Origin: Albugo candida
Taxonomy: Eukaryota; Oomycota; Peronosporomycetes; Albuginales
Length of the DNA: 64,000 bases
Reading direction: 5' to 3'
Assembly (NCBI GenBank): GCA_040437565.1
Contig: JBDOQK010000061.1
Span: 1 to 64,000, forward strand
Positions within the stretch are counted from its first letter, which is position 1; each line of letters begins with the position of its first letter. Shown here one piece after another: positions 47,861 through 58,758 of this stretch. A program made the translations under genes and the position numbers. The notes under the pieces are model-generated. The model saw only the letters and a list, made by a program, of their open reading frames with translations. It made no database searches and had not been told where the DNA came from.

Positions 47861-49440
47861 CTACACGGGAGCCGAGTTAACGAGAACAGTAAGGCCGCAT
47901 TTGGAAGTGTGGACTTGCAGCAAAAATTTCCGAATCGAAAATATCGTGCTATCACCCATCATATATCAGACAAGAATTTCGCCATGATTGAAGATGACAG
48001 ATGATAAGCTCTCTCAGAAGTAAAAGTGGATAGGAGCACGTCAATCAAAAAATTGCGCAGAACCACACAAGACGGCAGGTACCGGAAAGCTCGTTGCAGA
48101 GGTTTATCACGTCGGATGCTGTGCAGGGACAGGCACGATCCAGTGAAGAACAGCGTAACTTACACAAGAAAATAATCAGGCTCAGCAGTATCGCTGTTGT
48201 TGAATGGGAAATAGCAGTCCATGAAGTGAGAAATAAGCATCAGAAACTGTTTCTGGCCCATCAGTTTCAAACGCTGAATTAGACAGCTGTTGCTATGGGC
48301 GTACAGCAAAACAAGATCTTTCATTCAGAGGAGCGATCACATGCGGCTAGTGAGACACGTTGGGGACTCTTGGATAATCAAGATGAGAGATTTATGGAGG
48401 ATATTCGCGATATTCACTTGGAGTGTGTGACGTTGGACACTGGGGCAAATATACCTATACTTCCGATGTATAAGGGAATTACAAAAAAGAGAAGAGATAA
48501 TATATGGGCCTGTATATGGTGTACGATCACCACATAATGATTTCTAGTGCGAGCATTGAAAGTAGTGTTTCTGATGCCTATTGGGGCATGTGTCTACCAA
48601 TTTGTTAATTTGAGCTGCAGAAGCCGGGGAAGGATATCACGTAAGAAGATTTGGTGAAGTACTTCTCAGCGCGAATCCCGAGACCGACGACTTCAGAAAA
48701 TCGGATAAAGTTGTAAGCATGGAAATAAACATGCAAGTTGAGGATTCGCGAGTGGCCCGTTTACTTGCATACTGTATGAGAATATTGGTCATGCATGATT
48801 TGGAGATATTCACAGCAAGCGAGCCAAAGATCCATATCAGCGATCGTTTTGCTCGCCGACATTCCGAAACACGGTCCACGGAGAGAGTTGAAAAAAGATT
48901 TCAAATAAGGCTATGACAGGATCAACGGTGGATTTTGTGAATGGTAAGAAGAGACAGTTGTAAAGGTTCCTAAAATTCGAATTAGTCTTACCTGACGATA
49001 TCCTTCAAAAGTTAATGATAGATAGGCTGATGGAATGTAGCACTGCGGGAAAAAATCGAGGTCTGTCAAAGATGAAGAGAAACAGTCACGGTTACAACAG
49101 TTTCATGTGGTAAGTGTGGCTTGAATGATCACGTACTTTTCAGCGATATTCAAAGTGAAGCTTTCTGTACAGCCTCTTCGTTTCTCACTGTTTGTCTGTA
49201 AGCAGCGCTTCTATAAAAAAAAGTCCAAAATAAATAGTGGATGCAGAGATGTGCTACCGGAACCGCAAAAGCCGTTCGTCCTCTCCCCGCTCATTGTCAA
49301 GAAGTCTGGTGCTGAGAAATGAAGAATGACTGCGGATTTGCGGGTGGACAATGCACCGACAGAGCGAGTACTATGAACATGTCTATGACTGAAGTGATCT
49401 TTGATCACTTTCAAGGCTCCAAATTATTTCTTCTATTGTA
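47860..49440 (+). mobile_element. Decayed LTR-retrotransposon (gypsy-like) gag-pol debris
   Basis: In frames that change several times: a helical gag-like stretch at 48094-48282; at 48420-48500 LECVTLDTGANIPILPM, where DTGA followed by a hydrophobic turn is the retropepsin active site; then at about 49245-49360 SPLIVKKSGAEK, a stop, and RMTADLRVDNA, which matches the first RT motif of Ty3/gypsy elements. No LTRs or primer-binding site were identified. The element is inactive. Confidence 0.5.
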
Positions 49441-49499
49441 CTTTTTTAAAGGCTACTAGCAATTCCTACCGGATGAAAGTTGTCAGGAGTTGTAACAGA

Positions 49500-52400
49500 T
49501 ATGGGCATGTATACCCCAACGTGGGTTCTCATGGGGTACAGACAGTGTGGCCTACTGCCTAGCGAGTGTACAACAGTTGGGTCTGCCTCAGCTCAAGTGA
49601 AGGTGCTTATATGACTAGAATTAGACTAACTGACTTTTCTGGACGCCTAGACTATCTCAAATGACAAAGATAAATATAAATACCTGTGAGAGATGATCAT
49701 ATGTCCTCTCGTTGATATCCCTGTATTGCAGTAGCCTCAACCACCACAGTTCAAGACTGTGTCCAGCGTGTAAATGATCTAAAGTTGTAAATCGGCCAAA
49801 AGTATGGTGTTTTTCGCAATTGGTGTGCGGAACACTAGTTCCAACGTAGCCATCAATTAAACTAGGAACAATGTTGCACTTACACGTCTACTTGACTGTG
49901 CAGTACCCGCAGCAATGATCTTCGACTTTTGAATTTTCAGCGAATGCTCCTTCCGTTGCGAGTTTATTCAGCATTTGTGCAAGCCGAATGCGCTCCCCCC
50001 GATCGTAACACTGTCTTCGAGAGTACCGAGCGTGCGTACTATACGTGATGTACTTCACGGGAAGTGCTGGAGCTATCGGAGTTGCTTCTCGCTTGTCAAA
50101 AAAACGAAGATTTCGATCGATCCAAGCAAAGTGCAGCGTCACCGCTTTAAATGCAAGCCACAAATCTGATATAGCCAGCTGATATTCTTTTAGTGCCGGC
50201 CGCAGTGCTGTCCCAATTACATTTGCAATATGCGTCCAACGTGGTCGGGTGAGAAGAACTTATCCCAAGTAGTTAAAAGCTTCATCCATAATTGTGCGGT
50301 GTGATCGCACTTGCGAAAGAGATGTTGATCTGATTCCACTGCCCCACACGATGCCTGAGTGCATAATATAATGTCCGACTGGCTATCCCTCAAAATCAGA
50401 AACGCGATCAAACTGATAACATCCGAAAGGCTCGAGGAAACTGTAGATCTGCGAAAATCGTTTATACACGTTTACGAAGATGCCGTGATGTAGCCATACA
50501 TGTTCGAACCTGTTTTGTATCTATTGCGTCCGATCTCTCGCGAGATGATCAATGTTTCGCATGGGATGACTTTTGATTGTTTCGGGAGGTTCCCAGACAG
50601 CACGTGATATGCTTCGACCGCAAGCAGTACTAGTAGTGCATTGCTAGAGTCAATACAAGGCACTATTCGAATTGTGCTCCAACTTTTGCATGAATATCAA
50701 GCTACTTTTTTTGTATTCTTTTACGGATCAAATGATTGATGATCTTAGAGAAAACGATATCACGTACAAGTGTGCGACTCTAATCAGTTCCAACAGTTTC
50801 AAATCTTCGATTTACCTGATTTTGAATAACTTCCAGTTCGTGCTAGGAGAATAATGTCACCAAACCAACCTTCTTTAATTCGACAATGCAATTTTATATA
50901 AATCTGCTTTAGGATCGTATAAAGCATCTCATATTCTCGGATTAGCAAAAACTTTAGGATCACTTTCATTCAAATTTTGTGGTGGAATCTCATTGGATGT
51001 AGAAATGCAGAAGAGGCCCGAGTACATGAAGAAGATTGCTAAGTCCACCCCGCAGGTTACTATTCTTATCCCTAATGCGGTGTCCACTCCAAGTCTTCTT
51101 TCTCGCTCCAGCTCTTTGGCGCATTTTAAATATTATCACAGCCGAAACTTTGAAAATTGCTCTGTGCATTGACACTAGTAGTTGTGATGAGTGAATCTTT
51201 CATTCACTTTGACCTCTTTACTGTTGAAGAAGGGTGTGTTGTTGTCAAGTTACGCTATCGACGATGCATGTTGGTAACGGCATAGGATTACCGACGCACC
51301 GGCCGGGCGAATTCTGATGTGCGACTATACAATTAGTAATGCGCGGTATGGAAAACTGTCAAGGTATAGTCGAAGAAAGCAGTAGGCTTAGAGTGGCAAG
51401 AGAGTTTGCGAACTAAGGACCTAAATATATTTGCAGTATTCAATTTGTCACCTGCTGAGCTCTACGCATCTTTTAACAGGTTATGAGCTGACGTAGAGAC
51501 CCCTTCTCTCTTGAATGGTGCAAAAACTACAAGTATTACTTGTTTCGTAGACAACAGCTGCAGTAGCTGACAAGCCTAATAACGAGAGGAGCGCTCCATG
51601 AGTCGTAATCACACCAGAGTCATATTGAAGCAGTCGTAAATTGTATTCGTCACAATCATTAGACCGACATTGCATTGATGTTTTTCACGTGTACAGCATA
51701 TGTGCAACATGTGTGCGTAGCTTGCTCACTAGGTACAAGTGTACGTCTGCGAATGCTGCACATTTGCTCGTCAACTATTTACAGGACCTTACATCTTCCA
51801 TCTCGCGACTTTTTCCGAATGTTTCTGACTGAAATCATGCATACTCGTATCCGAAATGTATCATTCGTCGTTACGTACGAAAACAAATTGCGTTGACAGC
51901 CACAAGTTTTTGCTCAGTATGTGTCCGCGAAATTTCAAGGCCAATAGTTTGTTGTACGAAGATCTGACAATTAATCATATGTATAGTAGCGAAGGATGAC
52001 AAAAACATCTTCTGGACCAATATCAGTGCAAACATTTGAATTGCGCTTTTACCTGCAACTTGATATCTGATCGGATCTTCGGAATGATTGCGTACTTCGT
52101 TACATAATCGGAATGCAGCTCCGATTCAACATCGCTCTGAGTAGGTACGGACCCTGATAAAATCATGATGTAGAGTGCATGTATTATTGCAAAATAGTCC
52201 AGTCCGTGCTCATTTTTGCATCACCAAAATTCTGACTACACAAACAATAACTGATTTAGAGTCATACACTTTAGCGCATCTGTATTGCGATCTTGAGTCA
52301 ATTATTTACTCGTGTTGTAATGAGAGATTCCGGTCGTTCGTGAACTGATAACTACTTTAAATGATATTTACATAAGCGAAGGGTGCTCGTAGAGGCATTT

Positions 52401-52660
52401 TATCGCCAACGGGTCGATGATACAGCCGTTACTCGTGTGAAGCGTTTGGGCCTGTGCTTCACCTATCGCAGAGTCTTCTACTGGCGAATGTGCACACAAA
52501 TCACTGCTGTACATGACAATGTTCATATCGCCAAATAAATATATCCGCTGGAACGGGCTAAAGCAATTATCTATTCTCAATTTGTGATGCAGCGAGAAAT
52601 AGGAGATGCAAGTTTTATATGAAGCCCTTCTTAACGAAGTCATCGGATGATGATGCACCC
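49500..52660 (-). mobile_element. LINE copy 3, minus strand, fragmented
   Basis: On the minus strand 52658-52368 has the endonuclease-like RIYLFGDMNIVM (the GDxN motif). At 50411-50217 there is an RT zinc-binding-type end (CGAVESDQHLFRKCDHTAQLWMKLL) and at 50163-49888 the region after it (KVEDHCCGYCTVK, matching EAEDHYCGYGTDK of copy 1). The 3' end to about 49560 matches copy 1. The middle, with the RT palm, is not seen, so the copy has a large internal deletion or an insertion between 50.7 and 52.3 kb. Confidence 0.55.
50680..52360. other. Region without recognised gene, inside LINE copy 3
   Basis: Short ORFs only (for example 51675-51896). No domain recognised. Confidence 0.3.
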
Positions 52661-53153
52661 ATTGATTTCCGCTACCGCATCATTCATTTCATATCGTCAA
52701 GACTTTTCATCCTTTTTGTCAATGTGTCATCTTTGGCATCAGCTGCGTCCACTATGGTCTAGAAGACTTTCTAAGGGATGTTAGGGCGGGTTGACTTGCG
52801 TCAAACGCACACTATAAAATCAACAATGATAATCTGACCGAGATTATTTCTGCATCCAGATTTTCATGCCTCATAGTACCAGCATAGAGCGTGGATAACC
52901 AGAACAAAGCTCATCTTTTCAGAAAGTTTGCTAGTACTTGTAGATAACGAAGCTCTCGTGTGTATTGAAATACCAGCAAAGTATCTGCCATGTATCATCC
53001 TTCATATATATGCCTGAGGCTTTCCACGTTTCTACTTTTGGCGAAATGTTGCGATGTTGTTAGTCAGCTCGTTGATCACAAAATGCATGCATCAAACCTA
53101 AAGACGGCATGACGGAGTGAGGTTATAGATTACTATGCCAAACGCATCCAAAT

Positions 53154-53381
53154 GACTTTGGAATCGAGCGCCATAGTATATATAGTGAGATTGCAAGCAG
53201 ATTTAGTATTTCTCAACATTTCTTACTGTCTGGCGAATGCCATATCGATGGGCCAGTACGAAGTGGAATTCTGGTGGTTGTGGGTAATCGCTTAGTTCAA
53301 GGAAAGACCACCTCTGTTGGACAGCTGATAAGAAGAGTTGGTCCTAAAGTACCATTTGCAGATTATATTGAAGAATTATAA
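53154..53381 (+). CDS. 3' exon of an unknown protein
   Basis: Open for 75 codons to a TAA at 53379-53381, with strongly protein-like coding: ERHSIYSEIASRFSISQHF, GPVRSGILVVVGNRLVQG and LIRRVGPKVPFADYIEEL. An acceptor-like TTATAG lies just upstream (about 53130), so there is probably an upstream exon. A second frame from an ATG at about 53153 is also open for 48 codons, but its composition is poorer. It ends 17 bp from the stop of the HIG1-domain gene (convergent). Confidence 0.4.
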   Translation, partial: DFGIERHSIYSEIASRFSISQHFLLSGECHIDGPVRSGILVVVGNRLVQGKTTSVGQLIRRVGPKVPFADYIEEL

Positions 53382-53398
53382 CACGGAAGAGCATATAA

Positions 53399-53980
53399 TT
53401 ATTCAAATCGACCGCGGTGGGACATATAATCTTGAAAAGCCATAGAGCTCAGCAGCAAACACAATAGAGCTCCTTGACCATAAACTCGAGCCTGCATGAC
53501 TTGCTGTGAAACTTTGATTGCTGTGTTTGATCGTTGTGTCAAGTATATTCCACCAACGATAGGAACGCCAAGGACAGTAATTGTTCTATATGGATAATCG
53601 TAAATGTAGTTAGCCAGCCGATGATGCGGTAACAAATGATGCCCCGATGCCAGTTTCTCGCGAACATAATCGGGATCCATCGCTGCTAGGTACCGCTCGG
53701 GATTACGAGCACCGGCAACAATTCTTTGTTCTAAAGTGACGGCGAATGGCCCTAAAAAGGATGATATGATTAAAGCAGTCTTCCCACTCACACTCAACCT
53801 GTTGCGAAAAGTTGGCCAGTACTTATTAGCTGCGAACACGGCCGCTCCAGACGCCAACGAGAAAGAAAGTCCCGTCTTCAGCGCTGTCTTGTAAGCGTGC
53901 GCCGATATGATATCTCTCACAGTGGCGTCCTTGGTTCCTGAACTAGCATAATGATCGATCTGTTCGGCCTCGGAATCCAT
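53399..53980 (-). CDS. HIG1-domain (respiratory supercomplex factor-like) protein
   Basis: A 193-residue intronless product. Hydrophobic segments lie at about 38-50, 66-82 and 130-148, and the C-terminal part KVSQQVMQARVYGQGALLCLLLSSMAFQDY matches the HIG_1_N pattern (xQxxxxARVxAQGxxLxxL). HIG1/RCF1/RCF2 proteins sit in the inner mitochondrial membrane and help assemble cytochrome c oxidase and supercomplexes. The N-terminal half with a first membrane segment and the MDPDYVREKLASGHHL loop resembles RCF2-type proteins. It is 177 bp downstream of CTNNBL1 on the same strand, with the N run 54037-54136 between them. Confidence 0.7.
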   Translation of the reverse strand: MDSEAEQIDHYASSGTKDATVRDIISAHAYKTALKTGLSFSLASGAAVFAANKYWPTFRNRLSVSGKTALIISSFLGPFAVTLEQRIVAGARNPERYLAAMDPDYVREKLASGHHLLPHHRLANYIYDYPYRTITVLGVPIVGGIYLTQRSNTAIKVSQQVMQARVYGQGALLCLLLSSMAFQDYMSHRGRFE

Positions 53981-54157
53981 CGGATTAAGAATTTGGATTT
54001 CTTCAGCAATTACAAGTTCGTTTACTACGTTCGTGTNNNNNNNNNNNNNNNNNNNNNNNNNNNNNNNNNNNNNNNNNNNNNNNNNNNNNNNNNNNNNNNN
54101 NNNNNNNNNNNNNNNNNNNNNNNNNNNNNNNNNNNNTTTACTAAGTTCGTATCAGGA

Positions 54158-55894
54158 TTAGGAATTTGACACAATTTCTTCATGCGCGGAAAATTGATCA
54201 CAGAGCGCTTGTAAATGGCTTTTGAGGCCATCTTGTGACTGGACGTTTTCCTGGTTCTCATCTGATTGCATCAAACCAAGTTGTTCATGAAGAATCATGT
54301 TCAAGGACTCAAATTCTAGCTGGCGTTCATGGAATTTGATTACTGTGTAGCCGTTCATTTTTGCTGAAAATACACAACAATGAGCCAACACGAAAGCAAG
54401 GCGCTGCAAGGTGAATAGGCCAGCGTCTAATCGACGTAGTAGCTGTTCCTCTTCATGATTGTTTTCTGTTTCTGCATCCTGTAGGTCGGTTTCTGTCTCC
54501 CCTTCTTCTTGCACGCGTTTGTAATACCTTGCAAACAAGTCGATCAAGCGATCCAATTTTTCATACTCTTTTTCCATCAGTTTTGAATGAAATCGAGCAA
54601 AACCATCCGCTCGTGCTTTTTCCGAAAGATACACACACATCGATGTTATGATGTTGATAGTGTACTCTTCTTGCTTCTCTTGAACCCTCTCCAATGTTCC
54701 CTTACTTACGTGACGCGATCTGTATCGACCTGTTTTGCCCATGAGAATTGAAAAAATATGTCTCAGACCGCCGATCTCTACCAAATGCTCGCAATTCCGA
54801 GGGCTTTCCATAAGTGAATGATCCAGCAGGCGAAGGGCTCCGGCATACATGAATGATGTTCGATCTTTGAGAAGCCGTAACAGAAGCTCAAGTCCTTCCA
54901 AATGACGAAATCGATTCTTTGCCTCTTGTGCCAGCAAAAGAGTGCAAAGAGCATTAAATATGTTCTCAAGAAATTCTTCTTCGTCTTCAGAGGAGGGATT
55001 CCGTTTGCGGTATAAAGCAATAATACGGAGTAATTTATCAAACCGGTCAGTTGTTTTCTTCTTAATCCCATCATCCATAAACGCTTCTTGAACGGGATTT
55101 GCTAATTGAAGCATTATTGACAGTACTTCGCTCGCGTACAGCTTATTCTGGGGGAATGCGACTGCACCTTCCCCACTCTTACGCTCCAACGCAATACTTT
55201 CTTTTTCGGCAATCAATCGGACAAGATGAGACAGAAATGTATTCTCACTGCAGATACTCACACATGAGTCAGGAACTAATTCAGCCATATTCTCAAAAAT
55301 CTGTAGAATATGGTAGATAACTTTTTGAGTCTCGTGTTCCTTGTCTTCTTGATCATCCTGTTCCATGTTTTCCTCATTGTTTATTTCAGCCACATCGACT
55401 TTTTTAAATCTCTCAAGAATCTGGACAAGGGACGTCAATACATTCTCCTCTACGAAAGCTTTTGCAATTGCAGCAATTGCCTCCAAATCGTCATCTTCCA
55501 TTTCTCCTAGGTCTTCAATGTCAGTCCAATCAGCGATGATGGCGATCACATCGTAATGGATGTCAATGTTTTCGTGTTGCAATAGACTTAGAAGTAGCGG
55601 TACAAAGTCGTCTTTGATCTCCAAACAGTGAGCAAATAAATTCGGAAAAGCAGCCACCCCTTTCCATTTGATTAATTCCTGATGCAATGCGACTTCCGAG
55701 TCCATAAATTTTGATGGCGTTTGAGCGTACTTGGTTCGTTCTATCGCATTTTTTTCAATCGTCTTTCGTAGTAATGAGAAGAGAGAATGAATCGATTTAG
55801 CGGTCATTGTGTCATCAATATATGTAGCATTTTCGACGCTAGAAACGAGCGAGTCAAAGCTTTGATCGGCCTTGAACCGCTTTGAGGCTTTCAT
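54158..55894 (-). CDS. CTNNBL1: Beta-catenin-like protein 1 (CTNNBL1), spliceosome-associated
   Basis: A 578-residue intronless product, close to the usual length of about 560. The N-terminal conserved block reads [20 protein letters not shown], then [26 protein letters not shown] and [27 protein letters not shown], all typical of the armadillo-type repeats of CTNNBL1. A short acidic loop ([13 protein letters not shown]) follows near residue 190, and the later helices ([43 protein letters not shown]) are also family landmarks. CTNNBL1 binds the PRP19/CDC5L complex of the spliceosome in the nucleus. It starts 36 bp from the divergent CobW gene. Confidence 0.92.
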   Translation of the reverse strand: MKASKRFKADQSFDSLVSSVENATYIDDTMTAKSIHSLFSLLRKTIEKNAIERTKYAQTPSKFMDSEVALHQELIKWKGVAAFPNLFAHCLEIKDDFVPLLLSLLQHENIDIHYDVIAIIADWTDIEDLGEMEDDDLEAIAAIAKAFVEENVLTSLVQILERFKKVDVAEINNEENMEQDDQEDKEHETQKVIYHILQIFENMAELVPDSCVSICSENTFLSHLVRLIAEKESIALERKSGEGAVAFPQNKLYASEVLSIMLQLANPVQEAFMDDGIKKKTTDRFDKLLRIIALYRKRNPSSEDEEEFLENIFNALCTLLLAQEAKNRFRHLEGLELLLRLLKDRTSFMYAGALRLLDHSLMESPRNCEHLVEIGGLRHIFSILMGKTGRYRSRHVSKGTLERVQEKQEEYTINIITSMCVYLSEKARADGFARFHSKLMEKEYEKLDRLIDLFARYYKRVQEEGETETDLQDAETENNHEEEQLLRRLDAGLFTLQRLAFVLAHCCVFSAKMNGYTVIKFHERQLEFESLNMILHEQLGLMQSDENQENVQSQDGLKSHLQALCDQFSAHEEIVSNS

Positions 55895-55930
55895 TACTTT
55901 GTTGTTTTAACTGCGATTGACTGGACGAAA
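55895..55930. promoter_or_regulatory. 36-bp divergent promoter space
   Basis: The only DNA between the ATGs of CTNNBL1 (minus) and the CobW GTPase (plus). No TATA-like element is obvious. Transcription starts must lie in or next to this stretch, so 5' leaders would be extremely short or overlap the opposite gene. Confidence 0.45.
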
Positions 55931-57067
55931 ATGGAGAGCTCGACAGCAGCTTCGATTCCAGTAACCATCCTTTCAGGCTTCTTGGGATCTGGAAAAACAA
56001 CACTTCTCAATTATATATTAACTGCTTCACATGGAAAGCGAATTGCGGTGATAGAAAACGAGTTTGGAGAGGAGATTGGCATTGAAAGTCTGGTGGCTAA
56101 AGATGGACTTGATGGTCAGTACTTGCCTGAATTTTTCGAGCTTGGAAACGGATGTATATGCTGCTCGGTTCGTGATGATCTTGTGAACACGCTCGAACGG
56201 TTGCTGGAAACGAAAAGTGGAAAGTTCGATTACATTATTGTGGAGACGACAGGAATGGCAAATCCCGGCAAAGTTGCGTCGGTCTTTTGGGTGGATGATG
56301 AGCTAGAAGGAAGAATGTATCTAGATGGAATCATCACTATCGTTGATGCTCACAACATTGGTAAGAATTTGGAAAGAGATTCCACTAGAAATGAAGCTGC
56401 ATCGCAGTTGGCGTATGCTGATCGGATACTTCTGAACAAGGAAGATCTTCTTGAAGGTGATAATGCTTCTAAAGACAATATTGAGTCTCTGATCCAGAGC
56501 ATCAACGGATTAGCGCCATTCACATGGACGAAAAAAGGAATCGTGGACTTGAGTTATATCCTTGAAATTCAAGCATTCTCAATGGATCGCGCTAATCAAG
56601 TAGAACTCATGTTGGAAGACGATTTAAACTGTTCGAAGAAAGGCACAAAAGATGACATGGAGTCTGCGATCAACTCAGATATTCACGCTAATTGCGACCA
56701 TATAACGAATTCAGAAAAGGATAAAGTAAGGGGTCAAATTCATTCTGGAAAAGTACGCACAATCTGTGTAACAATTCCCCAAAAAGTTTTTTCAATACAA
56801 AAGTTGGAGCGCTGGCTTGGTGAGTTGTTATGGGCCGATCAGAAAGAAGGATTATGCGATGCAAACTTTGAAATATTTCGAATTAAGGGCGTTGTGGCAA
56901 TTGAGAAGAGTCCGTACAAATACATTCTTCAAGGTGTACATGATTTATTTGAAATAACATCGTCAAAGGAAGTGTGGAGCGATCGCATTTCTCGGATCGT
57001 TTTTATCGGAACGGGCTTACAGAAAACAGATATTGAGTTGAGCTTGATACAGAGCTGTCTCGCTTGA
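55931..57067 (+). CDS. CobW/COG0523 GTPase (ZNG1/CBWD-like metal chaperone)
   Basis: A 378-residue intronless product. Walker [10 protein letters not shown] at residues 16-24; [10 protein letters not shown] near 42-51; the metal-binding GCICC at 74-78; a Walker-B-like DYIIVETTG near 106-114; and LLNKEDL as the NKxD guanine motif near 170. The C-terminal CobW_C region begins near [13 protein letters not shown]. Members of this family load zinc or other metals into target enzymes with GTP hydrolysis; eukaryotic ZNG1 activates methionine aminopeptidase. An insertion rich in Asp/Lys (about residues 235-275) separates the two domains. Cytosolic. The likely partner is inferred from the family. Confidence 0.88.
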   Translation: MESSTAASIPVTILSGFLGSGKTTLLNYILTASHGKRIAVIENEFGEEIGIESLVAKDGLDGQYLPEFFELGNGCICCSVRDDLVNTLERLLETKSGKFDYIIVETTGMANPGKVASVFWVDDELEGRMYLDGIITIVDAHNIGKNLERDSTRNEAASQLAYADRILLNKEDLLEGDNASKDNIESLIQSINGLAPFTWTKKGIVDLSYILEIQAFSMDRANQVELMLEDDLNCSKKGTKDDMESAINSDIHANCDHITNSEKDKVRGQIHSGKVRTICVTIPQKVFSIQKLERWLGELLWADQKEGLCDANFEIFRIKGVVAIEKSPYKYILQGVHDLFEITSSKEVWSDRISRIVFIGTGLQKTDIELSLIQSCLA

Positions 57068-57275
57068 TCCTTGTCTAATCGCCTCTGATCGGAATAATAA
57101 TACCGCCAATAGAAAATCGCCGGCAAGTCATAGTCTGTGTGTACCAATGCACAAAACCCACAAAAGTTGTCAGCATTCGCTTTCTAACGTAAAAAAGAAT
57201 TTTGTCTCTTGCGTCCATTCCGCATATCGCAATTTAGCAACATGCATTAGCGTACCTATGTTAAGTTCGCACAAT

Positions 57276-57601
57276 ATGGTCGACGGATACAGCTACAGCG
57301 CAACTTTGAAAATATGGCTTACCAATGCAATTTACACCGGCGTCACATTGATCACAGGATTCTTAACATTGTTATTTGTTTACCAAGATAAACTCCTTTA
57401 CTTTCCTTCTATTCCTGGCGCTCCAAAGCTGACAAAAGACAATCCATCCGGTCCGATAATGCTTTCATTGACGACGCTGTTTTTCATAAAAGTATGTGTA
57501 GGATATCGTCATCCACGAGAGTATGATATCGAACACGAAGACGTTATGATCCCCACTGAGGATGGTATTCGAATCCATGTGTGGTTACTAAAGCAATCCA
57601 A
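57276..57601 (+). CDS. ABHD13/BEM46-like alpha/beta hydrolase, N-terminal part only
   Basis: Exon 57276-57450 is joined over a 51-nt intron (GTCCGA donor, GTGTAG acceptor) to 57502-57601, where the N run begins. The first Met (position 57276) leads into a membrane anchor (NAIYTGVTLITGFLTLLFVYQDKLLYFPS). After the intron comes GYRHPREYDIEHEDVMIPTEDGIRIHVWLLK, as in ABHD13/BEM46 proteins, where the next segment would hold the HGNAGN oxyanion and the GxSxG nucleophile elbow. Those parts are missing in the gap 57602-57701. After the gap the sequence already belongs to the next gene (WRAP53), so several hundred bases are probably absent from the assembly. Members are membrane-anchored serine hydrolases of unclear substrate. 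Confidence 0.65.
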
Positions 57602-57731
57602 NNNNNNNNNNNNNNNNNNNNNNNNNNNNNNNNNNNNNNNNNNNNNNNNNNNNNNNNNNNNNNNNNNNNNNNNNNNNNNNNNNNNNNNNNNNNNNNNNNN
57701 NCCCTGCAACATTTAATAATCCACCATTCAG

Positions 57732-58723
57732 CTTCGCGCCTCGTTTCGGGCATTCGATCATCTGGATGAACTCACCTCCGCAACGTCAATCACGTTTAAT
57801 CCCACGGCAGACAAAATATATGCTGGTTTCGAGCGTATGATCCGCGTGTTCGATCTGTCCCGTCCAAGCCGCGATTTCGAGTCTCGGCCGCTTGCAAAGA
57901 CGAAGAAAGCCAAGCAAGGACAGCGTGGTCTGATCAGCTCTATTCACTTCAATCCAGATCACTCCAAGTACGTGTATCCTCCCATCCGTGAACCCAGAAA
58001 TTTTCGAACGTGCAGCTATCCAGAATGTACGCAGCAGGATCGTTTCATGGCACAACAGGATTGTATGCCGAAGACTCGGGCGAAGAATTGATGACACTTT
58101 GCGTGCGTAAGCTTCCAGACGCCCAAACGTATTTCTGACGAGAAGCTCTTCACAGACTCACGAAGGAAGAGGGATCACGCAAGTACGTTTCTCGTACGAT
58201 GGGAATCTCTTGTTCACAGCTGCACGTCGTGATGGTCGAATCCATTGTTGGGATATTCGACAAACAAATGACATTCTGACTACTTTTCATCGCAAAGCAG
58301 ATACGAATCAGGTAGACCCGCCAATTTGAAATATGAATGGAGAAATGAATCGAGAATTTGTAGCGTATTGCTTTTGATCTTCATTGTGGAGGCCGGTACC
58401 TCATCTCCGGCAGTCAAGATGGCAGGGCTCTGTTGTTTGACATTCAAAAAGGAGTCCAAGTGAGTGAAAAGATGCGGCTATCTGGTAAGAGATTTGTGAG
58501 ATAGTATTGAATTCGATGGTTAGACACGTCGATAGATGCGATCAATGGAGTCTCATTCTTTCAGGATAACTGTCCACTTCGAATTGCTCTGTGTTCCGGG
58601 CAAAGACACTACACGGTAGCACCAGATATGGAGGAGGAAGAACCGATGGAAAACGATCATCAATCGACCCCTCAAAATGTTGTTCAGGTATACAAATACG
58701 AATTAAAACTCAGCACTCTATAA
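57732..58723 (+). CDS. WRAP53: WRAP53/TCAB1-like WD40 protein, 5' end lost in gap
   Basis: Predicted exons: 57732-57967, 58024-58102, 58156-58311, 58364-58484 and 58524-58723, with introns of 56, 53, 52 and 39 nt and consistent phases. The first exon begins after an AG acceptor with LRASFRAFDHLDELTSATS, close to the family's LRCSYRPYNHLDELTAAHS. It goes on with MIRVFDLSRPSRDFE, then GLISSIHFNP, GSFHGTTGLYAED, GGxITQVRFSYDGN with RRDGRIHCWDIRQ, NQRIAFDLHCGGRYLISGSQDG and a last blade ending in SGQRHYTV. These are the WD repeats of WRAP53, which binds the CAB box of small Cajal-body RNAs and telomerase RNA and brings them to Cajal bodies. Only the C-terminal two thirds is present. The stop is 35 bp from the stop of RBMX2. 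Confidence 0.85.
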
Positions 58724-58758
58724 TATTTCCAAAAAAAACGACTGCGGGGAAATGTTTT

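Noticed and set aside
47505-47861. Arg/Ser-rich protein on the minus strand
   Set aside because: Likely antisense of a pyrimidine-rich stretch; no motif and no splice context.
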